Shown: positions 18,051 to 28,026, counted from the first letter of the stretch. The stretch is DNA of 64,000 bases from Ferruginibacter sp. (GCF_028288465.1 NZ_JAQBNR010000015.1:186001-250000), one strand, 5' to 3'. Made by a program: numbers and translations. The notes: generated by a model from the sequence alone, not told the origin.

Positions 18051-18494
18051 ATGAAAATAGGCATCGCAGCCGATCACGGCGGATACGAACTGAAAGAAAT
18101 CATTCACCCCTTCCTTGAATCACTGGGTTATGAAGTAACAGATTACGGCGCTTTCGAACTGGATAATACAGACGATTATCCGGATTTTGTTGTGCCCATG
18201 GGCAGGGCGCTCGCCAATAAAGAACTTGACCGGGCGATTGCCATTTGTGGCAGTGGGGTGGGCGCATCTGTTGCAGCCAATAAAATCGCGGGTGTGCGGG
18301 CAGCACTCATCAACGATCATTTTTCTGCACACCAGGGCGTAGAAGATGATGACCTGAACATGTTGTGTTTGGGCGGAAGGGTAACAGGTTATATGGCAGC
18401 GCAGGAACTGATCACCGCTTTTTTAACTGCCCGTTTTACCGGGGCCGAGCGCCACATGCGTCGTTTGCACAAAGTACATTTACTCGAAAAATAA
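18051..18494 (+). CDS. rpiB: Ribose-5-phosphate isomerase B
   Basis: Interconverts ribulose 5-phosphate and ribose 5-phosphate. The protein has 147 residues, as is usual for RpiB/LacAB. Visible: the N-terminal MKIGIAADHGGYELK, the active-site CGSGVGASVAANKIAGVRAA with the conserved Cys-Gly-Ser/Thr-Gly, and DDLNMLCLGGRVTG near the C-terminus. It follows tkt in the pentose-phosphate cluster, with a HAD phosphatase gene starting nine bases after its stop. Confidence 0.95.
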   Translation: MKIGIAADHGGYELKEIIHPFLESLGYEVTDYGAFELDNTDDYPDFVVPMGRALANKELDRAIAICGSGVGASVAANKIAGVRAALINDHFSAHQGVEDDDLNMLCLGGRVTGYMAAQELITAFLTARFTGAERHMRRLHKVHLLEK

Positions 18495-18503
18495 ACACCA
18501 GCA

Positions 18504-19133
18504 ATGCAAAAAATCAACGACCTTAAAATTCTCTTTTTTGATGTAGGCGGCATTCTTCTGACAAACGGCTGGGGCCATGAGTCAAGAAAAAAAGCAGCAG
18601 AAATATTTAAACTGGATTATGAAGAAATTGATGCCCTGCACAATTTTATTTTCAACGTATACGAAATCGGCAGCATCACGCTGGATGAATACCTGGACAC
18701 CGTAATATTCAATTATCCAAGAGATTTTGTGCGCCAGGATTTTAAAGATTTCATGTATTCGCAATCGGTGGAATTGCCTGATATGCTTGCCTGGTTAAAA
18801 GAGTGGAAAAAAGATTGCGGCTTTCGCATTATATCAATCAACAACGAGGGCAAAGAACTAAATGATTACCGGGTACAGAAATTTAAACTACACCAGGCAT
18901 TTGATGCATTCATATCTTCCTGCGAAGTAAATATGCGCAAGCCTGATCCGCGAATATTCAAGCTGGCATTGGGTATTGCCCAGGCATCCCCAAGTCAGTG
19001 TGTATATTTTGACGACAGAACCATGTTTGCCAATGCCGCACAAAAATTAGGCATCCGGTCTTTTCATCACACCAATTTTGAAGAGACCAAATCAATATTA
19101 GAAAACTTAAAAAAAGAAAATTTTAACCAATGA
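18504..19133 (+). CDS. HAD family hydrolase
   Basis: About 209 residues, HAD subfamily IA. Motif I is FFDVGGILL, with the Asp nucleophile but Gly at the second usual Asp, as in the DVGGVL group. Motif II/III are seen around ISINNEGKELNDY and VNMRKPDPRIFKLAL (Lys-Pro-Asp), and motif IV at VYFDDRTMFANAAQKLGIRS. It is a phosphatase or related enzyme, possibly acting on a sugar phosphate by its place between rpiB and gnd. Its last four bases overlap the gnd start (ATGA), so translation is coupled. Substrate unknown. Confidence 0.85.
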   Translation: MQKINDLKILFFDVGGILLTNGWGHESRKKAAEIFKLDYEEIDALHNFIFNVYEIGSITLDEYLDTVIFNYPRDFVRQDFKDFMYSQSVELPDMLAWLKEWKKDCGFRIISINNEGKELNDYRVQKFKLHQAFDAFISSCEVNMRKPDPRIFKLALGIAQASPSQCVYFDDRTMFANAAQKLGIRSFHHTNFEETKSILENLKKENFNQ

Positions 19134-20590
19134 GTAATACAACAGGAAAGTACGATTTTGGTATGATCGGATTGGGTACAATGGGGCGCAATCTCCTGTT
19201 AAACATGGGCGATCATGGTGTGGCAGGTGCAGGATATGATAAGGACGCAAGCAAAGGCCAGTTGCTGGAAGAGGAAGATAAGAATGGCAACCTCAAAGGC
19301 TTTAGTGATGTAAACGAATTTGTGGGCAGTTTAAAAAGTCCGAGGGCGATTATGATGCTGGTTCCCGCAGGAAAAATTGTAGACAGTGTAATTGAAGACC
19401 TGTTGCCATTACTTGATAAAGGCGATATTTTAATTGATGGGGGCAACTCTCATTTTACTGATACAGACCGCAGGGTGGCTTACCTGGAGACAAAGGGATT
19501 TCACTTTTTTGGAATGGGTGTTTCGGGTGGCGAAGAAGGCGCCCGTCGTGGTCCGAGCATGATGCCAGGAGGCGACAAAGAAGCCTACAATGTAATGAAG
19601 CCAATTTTAGAAGCCATTGCCGCAAAGGTAGATGGCGTGCCTTGCGTAACTTATATCGGTCCTGGTGCCTCCGGGCATTTTGTAAAGATGGTGCACAATG
19701 GAATTGAGTATGGCCTGATGCAGCTGATTTCGGAAACCTACGAAGTAATGAAAAAAGGATTGCAGATGGATGATGAAGCGATTGGCAAAATATTTACCCA
19801 ATGGAATGAAGGCAGGTTGCAATCTTTTCTGATGGAAATCACCAGCGATATTTTTCAATATAAAGAACAAGGCTCCGATCAATTACTGCTGGATAATATA
19901 AAGGATGAGGCAAGAGCAAAAGGAACGGGTAAATGGACTTCACAAGTGGCAATGGATTTAGAAACCCCGATACCCACCATAGATTCCGCGGTAGAAATGC
20001 GTGACCTTTCCAAATACAAAGCTTTAAGGGTTCAGCTGTCTCAAATCTACAGCGTTAAAGATACCCCTTTGTCAGTCGATAGAGACAGTTTTTTGGTTGA
20101 ACTGGAACAGGCATTTTATTTTACCATGATCATGTCTTATTCGCAGGGCATGCATCTGTTAAGCAAGGCATCCTCCGAATATAAATATGGTTTGCACCTC
20201 GCTGAAATAGCGAAAATCTGGCGCGGTGGTTGTATCATCCGTTCCGGTTTTTTAAATGAAATTTTTACCGCCTACGAAAAAGACAACAACCTGCAGCATT
20301 TACTGCTGGATGAAGGCGTTCAAAAATTAACAATTGAAAATGTGCCAGGCATCCGGTCGGTATTGTCAAAAGCCATCACTGCAGGTATTGCTATGCCAGC
20401 GTATGCTGCGTCGTTGGGTTATTTTGACAACCTGCGCAACAAACAAATGCCCAGTAATTTAATACAGGCTCAACGTGATTATTTCGGAGCACATACATAT
20501 GAACTGATAGGCAAGGAAGGTGTTTTTCATACCAAATGGGGCGAAAAAAGCATCAGCATTAAAGGCTCAGGCGTTAAAGAAAAACAGTAA
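19130..20590 (+). CDS. gnd: 6-phosphogluconate dehydrogenase, decarboxylating
   Basis: Third enzyme of the oxidative pentose-phosphate pathway: 6-phosphogluconate plus NAD(P)+ to ribulose 5-phosphate, CO2 and NAD(P)H. Full length (486 residues). Rossmann motif GLGTMGRNL, the substrate-binding GGNSHF, the active-site GVSGGEEGARRGPSMMPGG, FVKMVHNGIEYG (catalytic Lys and Asn) and GTGKWTSQVAMDLETPIPTI are all visible. Start overlaps the HAD gene by four bases. The cofactor preference cannot be fixed by eye. Confidence 0.96.
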   Translation: MSNTTGKYDFGMIGLGTMGRNLLLNMGDHGVAGAGYDKDASKGQLLEEEDKNGNLKGFSDVNEFVGSLKSPRAIMMLVPAGKIVDSVIEDLLPLLDKGDILIDGGNSHFTDTDRRVAYLETKGFHFFGMGVSGGEEGARRGPSMMPGGDKEAYNVMKPILEAIAAKVDGVPCVTYIGPGASGHFVKMVHNGIEYGLMQLISETYEVMKKGLQMDDEAIGKIFTQWNEGRLQSFLMEITSDIFQYKEQGSDQLLLDNIKDEARAKGTGKWTSQVAMDLETPIPTIDSAVEMRDLSKYKALRVQLSQIYSVKDTPLSVDRDSFLVELEQAFYFTMIMSYSQGMHLLSKASSEYKYGLHLAEIAKIWRGGCIIRSGFLNEIFTAYEKDNNLQHLLLDEGVQKLTIENVPGIRSVLSKAITAGIAMPAYAASLGYFDNLRNKQMPSNLIQAQRDYFGAHTYELIGKEGVFHTKWGEKSISIKGSGVKEKQ

Positions 20591-20686
20591 GTGATTGTAA
20601 ATTCGCTGGTTCCCGTTGTAGCTATTTTTTATTTTAATTTTTTACTTTTTATTTCAATGGTAAAACGCTTCGCCCTGAAAACCCTT

Positions 20687-20720
20687 ATAACTCATAATTC
20701 ATAACTCATAACTCATAACT
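20687..20720 (+). repeat. Tandem 7-base repeat ahead of zwf
   Basis: Units ATAACTC, ATAATTC, ATAACTC, ATAACTC and a partial ATAACT run head to tail and end eight bases before the GTG start of zwf. It is similar in unit and place to the array before rpiB, one C/T change apart. Probably a non-coding leader element or a slippage-prone repeat. Confidence 0.85.
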
Positions 20721-20728
20721 AAAAGAAG

Positions 20729-22243
20729 GTGTACGCAAATCTAAAATCTCAACCTGTAATATTTATAATTTTCGGTGGCACGGGCGATTTGAATGCCCGC
20801 AAACTGGCACCGGCACTGTATAATCTTTTCATTGATGGATGGATGCCGGATCAGTTTGCCATCATCGGCACAGGAAGAACACCACTGAGCGATCAGCAAT
20901 TTGCTGAAAAAATACAGGATGGCATCAACAAATATTCCCGCAGCGGCAAAGTAAAAAAAGACAAGTGGGATGAGTTTTACAAACACCTGTTTTACCAGTC
21001 TGCTGATGCCAAGGATAGTAAGACCTATAAAGAATTTGGTACCAGAATAGACAAGCTTAATACGGAATGGAAAGCTGACGCCAATGTAATTTTTTACCTG
21101 GCTGTTTCGCCGGAATACTTTCCCATCATCGCCGAGAATCTATCAAAAAGTAAACTGGCTGATGATACTAAAAAATCAAGAATCGTTATCGAAAAACCAT
21201 TTGGTCATGACCTTGAAACTTCCCGTTCTTTAAACAAATTGCTCAGCGGAATTTTCAATGAATGCCAGATCTACCGCATCGATCACTACCTGGGTAAAGA
21301 AACCGTGCAGAATATTATGGCCTTCCGTTTTGCCAATGCATTGCTGGAACCCATCTGGAACCGCAACTACATTGAACATGTCCAGATATCGGTTACGGAG
21401 CAATTGGGTGTTGAAGAACGCGGTGATTATTATGATAAATCAGGCGCATTACGGGACATGATTCAGAATCATTTATTGCAGCTGCTCTGCCTCGTGGCCA
21501 TGGAGTCGCCTAATAATTTTAATGCGGATGAAGTAAGAAACCGAAAAGTAGATGTATTAAACGCCATGCGAAAATTCGGGCCTGAAGATGTACGCCTGTC
21601 TACAGTAAGAGGGCAATATTCAGATGGCTGGATGGAAGGAAAGGAAGTGCCCGGTTATCGCAAGGAACCAAAAGTAGATCCGCAATCAAACACAGAAACT
21701 TTTGCTGCCATTAAATTTTTTATAGACAACTGGCGCTGGAAAGGGGTACCGTTTTATGTACGTACCGGTAAACGAATGCACCAGTCCGCCTCCGTTATCA
21801 GTATACAATTCAGGGATGTGCCGCACCAGATTTTTCCTGCAGAAGTAAGTGAAAGCTGGCAGCAGAACAGGCTTGTCATCAGCATACAACCGGAGATGAG
21901 CATTCGTTTGCAGGTACAGGCAAAACGGCCCGGACTTGAAATGGCTCTAAATACTGTGGACATGGTTTTTGACTATAAAGGCACCTATACCAGCCAGGCG
22001 CCGGAAGCTTACGAAACATTGTTGCTGGATACCATGGCGGGCGACCAAACCTTATTTATGCGGGGCGACCAGGTAGAAGTTGCCTGGGATCTGCTGATGC
22101 CTATTTTAACTTCCTGGGAAGGCAGAAAAAGTTTAAACTTTCCCAATTATTCTGCAGACAGCTGGGGGCCTGAACTGGCCGAAGCTTTAATTGCAAGAGA
22201 CGGATTTCATTGGTTTACCTTACCCTTAAATGGTAAAAAATAA
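20729..22243 (+). CDS. zwf: Glucose-6-phosphate 1-dehydrogenase
   Basis: First enzyme of the oxidative pentose-phosphate pathway: glucose 6-phosphate to 6-phosphogluconolactone, reducing NAD(P)+. It is 504 residues. Coenzyme site [19 protein letters not shown], the EKPFGHDL segment and the active-site [21 protein letters not shown] (Asp-His pair) are clear. The start is GTG at 20729, since no ATG lies upstream in frame before the heptamer array. AAAAGAAG just before may help ribosome binding, but spacing is short. It is coupled to pgl by a one-base overlap. Confidence 0.96.
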   Translation: MYANLKSQPVIFIIFGGTGDLNARKLAPALYNLFIDGWMPDQFAIIGTGRTPLSDQQFAEKIQDGINKYSRSGKVKKDKWDEFYKHLFYQSADAKDSKTYKEFGTRIDKLNTEWKADANVIFYLAVSPEYFPIIAENLSKSKLADDTKKSRIVIEKPFGHDLETSRSLNKLLSGIFNECQIYRIDHYLGKETVQNIMAFRFANALLEPIWNRNYIEHVQISVTEQLGVEERGDYYDKSGALRDMIQNHLLQLLCLVAMESPNNFNADEVRNRKVDVLNAMRKFGPEDVRLSTVRGQYSDGWMEGKEVPGYRKEPKVDPQSNTETFAAIKFFIDNWRWKGVPFYVRTGKRMHQSASVISIQFRDVPHQIFPAEVSESWQQNRLVISIQPEMSIRLQVQAKRPGLEMALNTVDMVFDYKGTYTSQAPEAYETLLLDTMAGDQTLFMRGDQVEVAWDLLMPILTSWEGRKSLNFPNYSADSWGPELAEALIARDGFHWFTLPLNGKK

Positions 22244-22983
22244 TGGGCGTTAAAATAAATATTTATAAAACAGAAGACGAAGTATTAAACAGCCTCGCAA
22301 ACTATTTTGTTATAGTTGCCAACCAGGCCATCACTGCAAACGGAAAATTTACGGTCGCTTTATCAGGTGGCAATTCTCCTAAAAAATTATATCAATTATT
22401 GAGCTCGCAGGCTTATAAAGAGCAAGTACAGTGGGCCAAAGTATTTTTCTTTTTTGGAGATGAACGTAATGTGCCGCAGACTGATCCCGATAGTAATTAT
22501 TTAATGGCAAAGAAAACTTTGTTTGATCCGCTGCAAATAAATGAAGCAAACATTTTTCCTGTGAATACCGACCTTGAACCTGAACTGGCAGCAGGGCGTT
22601 ATACCGATGCGATCAGTAGGTATTTTGCCGGGAAAGAAATGAAATTTGATCTGGTATTATTGGGGCTCGGCGATAATGCGCACACTGCATCCTTGTTTCC
22701 ACATACACCCATACTGCAGGACAGAACCGTCTCAGTAAAAGCAGTTTTCCTGGAGGAACAACAAGTTTACCGCATCAGTTTTACCGCACCATTGATTAAC
22801 CTGGCGCATCATATTGCGTTTTTGGTTTATGGACAAACCAAAGCTGCCGCTGTTAAAAATATTCTTGAGACAAATAAAAATATTGACAAATTCCCAGCTC
22901 AACTGATCGCCCCGGTAACAGGAACGCTGGATTGGTTTCTTGATGAATCTGCCGCGTCCGTGCTTGAAAACGTCACTTTTTAA
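22243..22983 (+). CDS. pgl: 6-phosphogluconolactonase
   Basis: Hydrolyses 6-phosphogluconolactone to 6-phosphogluconate, so zwf, pgl and gnd complete the oxidative branch. It is 246 residues, of the DevB/SOL type. SGGNSPKKLYQLL, WAKVFFFFGDERNVPQTDPD (with the GDER motif) and GLGDNAHTASLFPHTP are family signatures. TAATG at 22241-22245 gives a one-base stop/start overlap with zwf. A 298-base gap with no recognised feature follows. Confidence 0.94.
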   Translation: MGVKINIYKTEDEVLNSLANYFVIVANQAITANGKFTVALSGGNSPKKLYQLLSSQAYKEQVQWAKVFFFFGDERNVPQTDPDSNYLMAKKTLFDPLQINEANIFPVNTDLEPELAAGRYTDAISRYFAGKEMKFDLVLLGLGDNAHTASLFPHTPILQDRTVSVKAVFLEEQQVYRISFTAPLINLAHHIAFLVYGQTKAAAVKNILETNKNIDKFPAQLIAPVTGTLDWFLDESAASVLENVTF

Positions 22984-23281
22984 GACCGGCCTGCCAATCT
23001 GGCCCTGTTGCCCGGATCCACTTATCCACATAAAATAATAAACCCGTTATCCATTCGTTATTTCTCCGTACCTCTACCTGCAAAAAGATTTTAGTTAAAC
23101 CAAGTTTTCTAAAATATTCTAATAGTTTGGTTATCAACTTTCTATGTCGGGATACAATTAAGCTTTACTTTTTTGAATATGTTAAATCCAATATATAAAA
23201 CCTAGTTTTTTAACAAAAATGAAAGGTTGTAAGCACGATATTTGCAAACCCCTTTACGAATTTTTAAATCCAGTTACGATT

Positions 23282-24085
23282 ATGAAAAGATTTGCTTTTA
23301 AAAAAGTATACTTATTCTTCTCCTCACTGTTCATCTTCATTTTGCATATGCCTTTTGTATTTGCAAAAACAAAAACAGCCGTTGGTTTTTTTGACAACAA
23401 TGCCTCAGTACATCCTATTGTGGCCAAAGATTCTCCCCTGGTAAACAACATTAATGTACCAGCGGAAGAAATGAATTTGTATGATAGTTTACGTCTTGGA
23501 TCGCTGGGACTGGCACGCCAGGCATTTGATTATGCCATGAAAGGTTTTAGCGTGATGAAAGCAGTGGGAGAGATTAGTAATGACCATATTATTTCTATAA
23601 TTGACTTTAGTAAACCTTCTTCTGAAAAGAGATTGTTCGTAATAGATCTTGCAAACTATAAATTGCTGTTCAATACTTATGTAGCGCATGGCATGCAGTC
23701 AGGCAAAGAGTTCGCAAAACAGTTTTCCAACAGACCGGAAAGCAATAAAAGCAGTCTTGGATTTTATGAAACCCAAGGCACTTATATTGGCGGAAACGGC
23801 TATTCATTAAAATTAAATGGCATGGAAAAAGGCATCAACGATAATGCCAACAGAAGAGCCATTGTAATTCACGGCGCCGAATATGTAGATGAAAGTTTTA
23901 TCCATTCGCAGGGGTATCTTGGCCGCAGCTGGGGTTGCCCGGCTTTGCCACAACGGCTGCACAAAGCCATAATAGATGTGATAAAAAACGGTACTTGTTT
24001 ATTCATCTTTAGTCCCGATCAGAATTACCTGAGTCACTCCCGTATTTTAAACCGTCCGCAAGGCCCGATGATGGCGTATAAATAA
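23282..24085 (+). CDS. Secreted murein L,D-transpeptidase catalytic domain protein (YkuD-like)
   Basis: About 267 residues, exported. The signal peptide is MKRFAFKKVYLFFSSLFIFI with cleavage after VFA. The catalytic YkuD-like domain has the usual IHGAEYVDESFIHSQGYLGR and the SWGCPALPQ segment, where the Cys in (S/T)xGCxA is the nucleophile and His in HGA is part of the site. It probably cross-links peptidoglycan by L,D-linkages or attaches outer-membrane proteins. An earlier ATG at 23219 is in frame but would place 21 residues before the signal; the ATG at 23282 is better. A clear terminator follows. Confidence 0.86.
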   Translation: MKRFAFKKVYLFFSSLFIFILHMPFVFAKTKTAVGFFDNNASVHPIVAKDSPLVNNINVPAEEMNLYDSLRLGSLGLARQAFDYAMKGFSVMKAVGEISNDHIISIIDFSKPSSEKRLFVIDLANYKLLFNTYVAHGMQSGKEFAKQFSNRPESNKSSLGFYETQGTYIGGNGYSLKLNGMEKGINDNANRRAIVIHGAEYVDESFIHSQGYLGRSWGCPALPQRLHKAIIDVIKNGTCLFIFSPDQNYLSHSRILNRPQGPMMAYK

Positions 24086-24113
24086 AGCAAATTCAAAATT
24101 ATATTTACCATAG

Positions 24114-24150
24114 AAAATCCCCTGCTGATAGCGGGGGATTTTTGTTTTTT
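24114..24150 (+). terminator. Intrinsic terminator
   Basis: A 12-bp stem (AAAATCCCCTGC / GCGGGGGATTTT, one wobble) with a five-base loop and a T-rich tail (TTTTTGTTTTTT) lies 28 bases after the L,D-transpeptidase stop and ends 46 bases before dapA. Confidence 0.9.
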
Positions 24151-24196
24151 ACAATTTCACTGCATAATAATACCTTCACCAAAAATTATTGTAGTA

Positions 24197-25081
24197 ATGA
24201 ACATCAGGGAGCAGTTAAAAGGAACGGGCGCAGCGATTGTAACGCCGTTTAATCAGGATGAAACAGTGGATTTTGCAGCACTGGAAAAGTTGATCAATTT
24301 TATCATCGGAAATGGAGTGGAGTATATTGTTACTTTAGGCACCACCGGTGAAACACCCACACTGGATAAACAGGAGAAGCTGGATATTATCAATTTTACA
24401 TTTGAAAAGATAAATGGCCGGGTACCGGTTGTGGTGGGTATTGGGGGCAATAATACCAGGGAAGTGGTTGAGCAGGTCCAGAGCTACCCGCTTGATAAAG
24501 CAGTTGCGGTTTTGAGCGCCTGTCCTTATTATAACAAACCCTCGCAGGAAGGTATTTTTCAGCATTATAAAGCAATTGCAGAAGCGTCGCCCAAACCCAT
24601 CATATTGTACAATGTGCCGGGCAGAACGGGCCGTAACATGGAAGCCTCCACCACACTGCGTTTGGCGCATGAAGTGGCCAATGTAGCTGGTATTAAGGAG
24701 GCCGGTAACAATATAAGTCAGTGCATCCAGATTTTGAAAGACAGACCCGCCGATTTTCTGGTAGTAAGTGGTGATGATGACCTGGTATTGCCTGAACTGG
24801 CGTGTGGAATAGATGGTGTGATCAGTGTTGCCGCCAATTGTTATCCAAAACAATTTTCTGATATGGTAAGGGCCGGACTGGCTTCAGATTTTGCCGCTGC
24901 CAAAAAACTAAATGATCCTTTGCTGGAAGTGTACAATCTATTGTTTACAGAAAACAATCCTGCCGGCGTAAAAGGGTTTCTGTTCGAAATGGGCTATATA
25001 AAAAATGTGGTAAGGTTACCGGTAACTCCATTGAGTGAAGGCATTCAGCAAAAGGTGAAAGCTTATTGTGCCCGCGGATAA
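24197..25081 (+). CDS. dapA: 4-hydroxy-tetrahydrodipicolinate synthase
   Basis: Condenses pyruvate with L-aspartate-4-semialdehyde in lysine and diaminopimelate synthesis, in the cytoplasm. It is 294 residues. Motifs: GTGAAIVTPFNQDETVDF at the N-terminus, GTTGETPTL (the Thr-Thr of the catalytic triad), YNVPGRTGRNM (Tyr) and IKEAGNN (the Schiff-base Lys). It has its own unit, following a terminator. The TACCTTCA sequence before the start resembles a -7 element but is not secure. Supply of diaminopimelate links it by function with the neighbouring L,D-transpeptidase. Confidence 0.95.
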   Translation: MNIREQLKGTGAAIVTPFNQDETVDFAALEKLINFIIGNGVEYIVTLGTTGETPTLDKQEKLDIINFTFEKINGRVPVVVGIGGNNTREVVEQVQSYPLDKAVAVLSACPYYNKPSQEGIFQHYKAIAEASPKPIILYNVPGRTGRNMEASTTLRLAHEVANVAGIKEAGNNISQCIQILKDRPADFLVVSGDDDLVLPELACGIDGVISVAANCYPKQFSDMVRAGLASDFAAAKKLNDPLLEVYNLLFTENNPAGVKGFLFEMGYIKNVVRLPVTPLSEGIQQKVKAYCARG

Positions 25082-25108
25082 CTTATCTGACAAATCAATT
25101 CTTGATTT

Positions 25109-26284
25109 ATGCCCAATAACCACAAGCGGTTGTACCTTTTTTTGTGTGCCTGGTTATGTGCAGTTACAGTTGCATTTGCGCAGTATACAGTCACCCTTCG
25201 TATAGTGCAGCAGCCTGCGTTACATGCGGAGGATACCATTTTTGCAGCTGGCAATTTTAATAACTGGCAACCTGCTGATGGCAGGTTTTATTTTGTAAAA
25301 CAACATGGTTATTTATCCCTTCAAATAAAAAATGTTCCGGCCACGGTTGTTGAATTTAAATGTACCCGTGGCGATTGGGGAAAAACAGAAAGCGCTTTAG
25401 CCGGAGCTGACATTGGCAATCACGTAATCAGCATAACCGGCGATACAACCATTGATATTTCCATCGCTGCATGGAAAGATGATTTTGCACCTGTTGTTAA
25501 ACAACGTACTGTATCTCCAAATGTGCACATTTTGGATACTGCTTTTGCAGTCCCGCAGCTAAATAGCAAACGAAGGATATGGATTTATTTGCCTCCGGGG
25601 TACCATGCCGGTAACGAAAAATATCCGGTGATGTACCTCCAGGATGGGCAGAACCTGTTTGATGCATCCACTGCGGCTTTTGGTGAATGGGGTGTAGACG
25701 AAATACTGGACAGCATGGTAAAAAAAGGCGCACCGTCCTGTATTGTGGTAGGTATAGATAATGGCGCGGAAAGGATGCAGGAATACAATCCATTTGACAA
25801 TGAAAAATTCGGGAAGGGGAAAGGTAAAGCGTATGTTGATTTTTTGGTACAAACGTTAAAGCCCTTTATTGACGGACATTACAGAACCTTGCGATCAAAA
25901 AATAGAACGATTATTGGCGGCAGTTCCATGGGGGGATTAATTTCCTTTTACGCACTGTTAAAGTACCCGGATATTTTTGGCAGGGGTGGCATTTTTTCGC
26001 CGGCATTCTGGACGGCGGATGGTATAAAAAAGTTGACTGATTCAGCAGGCAACAAATTAACCGGAAAGCTATTTTTTTACATGGGTGAACTTGAAGGTGG
26101 TACTTATGTCAATGACATGGAAGAAGTGGTTGAAACCGTGGCTAAAAAATCAGATGCCATGATTTATAAAGTAATTGACCCCGAAGGGCAACACAACGAA
26201 CAAGCCTGGCATAAATGGTTTGCCGATTTTTACAGGTGGATTATGGAAGATGGATTTAATAATGCAATCAGGCTGGATAAATAA
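25109..26284 (+). CDS. Secreted esterase with N-terminal starch-binding-like domain
   Basis: About 391 residues. A signal peptide (MPNNHKRLYLFLCAWLCAVT, then VAFAQ) is followed by a CBM20/CBM48-like beta domain (AGNFNNWQPADGRFYF, with aromatic binding positions) at about residues 30-130, then an alpha/beta-hydrolase of the Fes/esterase D type (MYLQDGQNLFDASTAAFGEW). The nucleophile elbow is IIGGSSMGGLIS, and the likely catalytic His is in PEGQHNEQAWHKW. It probably cleaves an acyl ester of a carbohydrate or siderophore-like substrate. The start is ATG at 25109. Starts 27 bases after the dapA stop. Confidence 0.83.
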   Translation: MPNNHKRLYLFLCAWLCAVTVAFAQYTVTLRIVQQPALHAEDTIFAAGNFNNWQPADGRFYFVKQHGYLSLQIKNVPATVVEFKCTRGDWGKTESALAGADIGNHVISITGDTTIDISIAAWKDDFAPVVKQRTVSPNVHILDTAFAVPQLNSKRRIWIYLPPGYHAGNEKYPVMYLQDGQNLFDASTAAFGEWGVDEILDSMVKKGAPSCIVVGIDNGAERMQEYNPFDNEKFGKGKGKAYVDFLVQTLKPFIDGHYRTLRSKNRTIIGGSSMGGLISFYALLKYPDIFGRGGIFSPAFWTADGIKKLTDSAGNKLTGKLFFYMGELEGGTYVNDMEEVVETVAKKSDAMIYKVIDPEGQHNEQAWHKWFADFYRWIMEDGFNNAIRLDK

Positions 26285-26413
26285 TCCGATTTCATCCTTG
26301 AAAAATGTAAGCTTTTTTTAAAAAAACTGATTGTACATTAAAGTTGCAAAAGTATAAGAGGGCGATGCAACGATGCTCCACAAAGATTACTGGCCCGGAC
26401 CAATTGTTTGCTT

Positions 26414-27316
26414 TTAAATACGGTAACTAACGCCCTGCAAAGCCAGTTCAGTATTTTCAAATACGGCAGTCGCTTCGGTTAAAAATTCATCCAGCACTTC
26501 ATACTTCGAGGAAAAATGGCCAATGAGTAATTTCTTTACCTGCCCTTTGTACGCAATGCCGGCTGCCTGTATGGTGGTACTGTGAAAGCGCTCGGCAGCC
26601 CTGCTGTGCAAAGCTTTCAGGTAGGTGGCTTCATGATATAGCATATCAACCAACTTCACTTTGTCAACCAGGGATTCATCATAAATGGTATCCGCACAGT
26701 AAGCGTACTTTTTTGGTTTGGGGCCGGGTACAGTAACTTCCTCATTCGGAATAATAGTGCCTTTTTTTGTTACGTAGTCTTCTCCTTTCTGCAATTTGTC
26801 GTAAAAAGAAACGGGTATTTCATAGGCCTTAATTCTTACGCGATCGATTTTTCGCGGGTTTTTCTTTTCAGTAAACAAAAATCCCCAACATTCGATACGA
26901 TGTTTTACAGCAAAACTTTCCACGGTAATCTTACTGTCGTCAACAATGATTTCATTGGCAGTAATGGGGTGAAAATACAAGCGATAAGAAAGTTGAACGG
27001 AGGCAACAGACAATTGCAACTGAATGATTTGTTCCAGGGCCGCAGGTGCATGTAAATGAAGATCCTGCGTACGGCTGAGTAAACTCATGCTGGTCAACAA
27101 TCCGATCAGGCCAAAATAATGATCGCCATGTAAATGAGAAATGAAAATGTGGTTGATCCTGCTTCTGCGGATTTTATATTTGGACATTTGGGTTTGCGTG
27201 CCCTCGCCGCAATCAATCAGGTAGCACTCTTCCAGCGACTGCAGAATCTGCGCAGTGGGGTTTCTGTCCCATGCAGGAATAGCGGAATTGTTACCTAAAA
27301 TTGTGATTGCCAACAT
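26414..27316 (-). CDS. rnz: Ribonuclease Z
   Basis: Metallo-beta-lactamase-fold endonuclease that removes the 3' trailer of tRNA precursors. It is 300 residues (ElaC/RNase Z short form). The zinc motif FISHLHGDHYFGLIGLL (HxHxDH), the PGPKPKKYAYCADT segment with the catalytic Asp, the ATYLKALHSRAAERFHSTTI (AxDHxH-like region) and LIGHFSSKY are visible. Convergent with the esterase gene; the 129-base gap has no convincing terminator. Confidence 0.92.
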   Translation of the reverse strand: MLAITILGNNSAIPAWDRNPTAQILQSLEECYLIDCGEGTQTQMSKYKIRRSRINHIFISHLHGDHYFGLIGLLTSMSLLSRTQDLHLHAPAALEQIIQLQLSVASVQLSYRLYFHPITANEIIVDDSKITVESFAVKHRIECWGFLFTEKKNPRKIDRVRIKAYEIPVSFYDKLQKGEDYVTKKGTIIPNEEVTVPGPKPKKYAYCADTIYDESLVDKVKLVDMLYHEATYLKALHSRAAERFHSTTIQAAGIAYKGQVKKLLIGHFSSKYEVLDEFLTEATAVFENTELALQGVSYRI

Positions 27317-27395
27317 TTAAAAAGGGTTAAAATTTATTGTAAAAAAATAAATTTAATATATCGCTGGCACATTAAAAAATTATCCGTCGAAAGGC

Positions 27396-27770
27396 CTATT
27401 CATCTCCCATTAATTCCCGCTCTATTTCTTCCATTTGCACAATGTCCCACGCTTCGCTTTCTGTTGGTGTTACATTCATTACCTCCAGCAGTTCTGCCTT
27501 ATCAAGTAAAGCTTCAACGGATGGCTGAAGAGCGCAGATAACAAAGGAGCAGTTATGCTCGTAAAACTGTTGCTGGCAGTTTGCAAGTAATTCTCCGCTT
27601 GCTTCGTCTATCTCTGTTATCCGTTGCATGTTAAGCACCAGGTGTGGGATATCCTTTTGTTGATAGTGAAGCAACATTTCCACTAATTCTCCTGTCAATA
27701 TAGCAGTCAATCTCACCTCTTCAGGCGTAATAACAGTAAATTTCTCTTTGGTATCTATTTTGACATTCAT
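27396..27770 (-). CDS. STAS domain protein (anti-sigma antagonist-like)
   Basis: About 124 residues. The strand-helix pattern of STAS proteins is seen in MNVKIDTKEKFTVITPEEVR, then LVLNMQRITEIDEASGELLA, where the usual phosphorylatable Ser/Thr of SpoIIAA-like proteins would lie near EIDEASGELL, and FVICALQPSVEALLDKAELL. The frame runs upstream to 27926, but the ATG at 27770 begins the domain cleanly. A role as a partner-switch regulator is likely from family knowledge; the partner kinase is not in the window. Divergent from clpC and just upstream of rnz. Confidence 0.7.
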   Translation of the reverse strand: MNVKIDTKEKFTVITPEEVRLTAILTGELVEMLLHYQQKDIPHLVLNMQRITEIDEASGELLANCQQQFYEHNCSFVICALQPSVEALLDKAELLEVMNVTPTESEAWDIVQMEEIERELMGDE

Positions 27771-28026
27771 TAAATAAGATTCAGTTTTTGACGTTAGGTA
27801 TTTGTAAAGTAAAGGAAAATTTTGAAGTAAAATTTCAGGAAACGAGTTTGATTCTTGTGACGCTATTTCGATAGCTGGTAAAATTCTGCAAAACGGATGA
27901 TATCCGTACCGCCGCAGGTCCTGCACAAAGCATTTTTTAATTTTTTAACATATTAACATTTCACCTTTTCAGCAAACTTTATCTAACAAATAATCGTTAT
28001 TATTGTACAAGCTAAATTCAATACGG

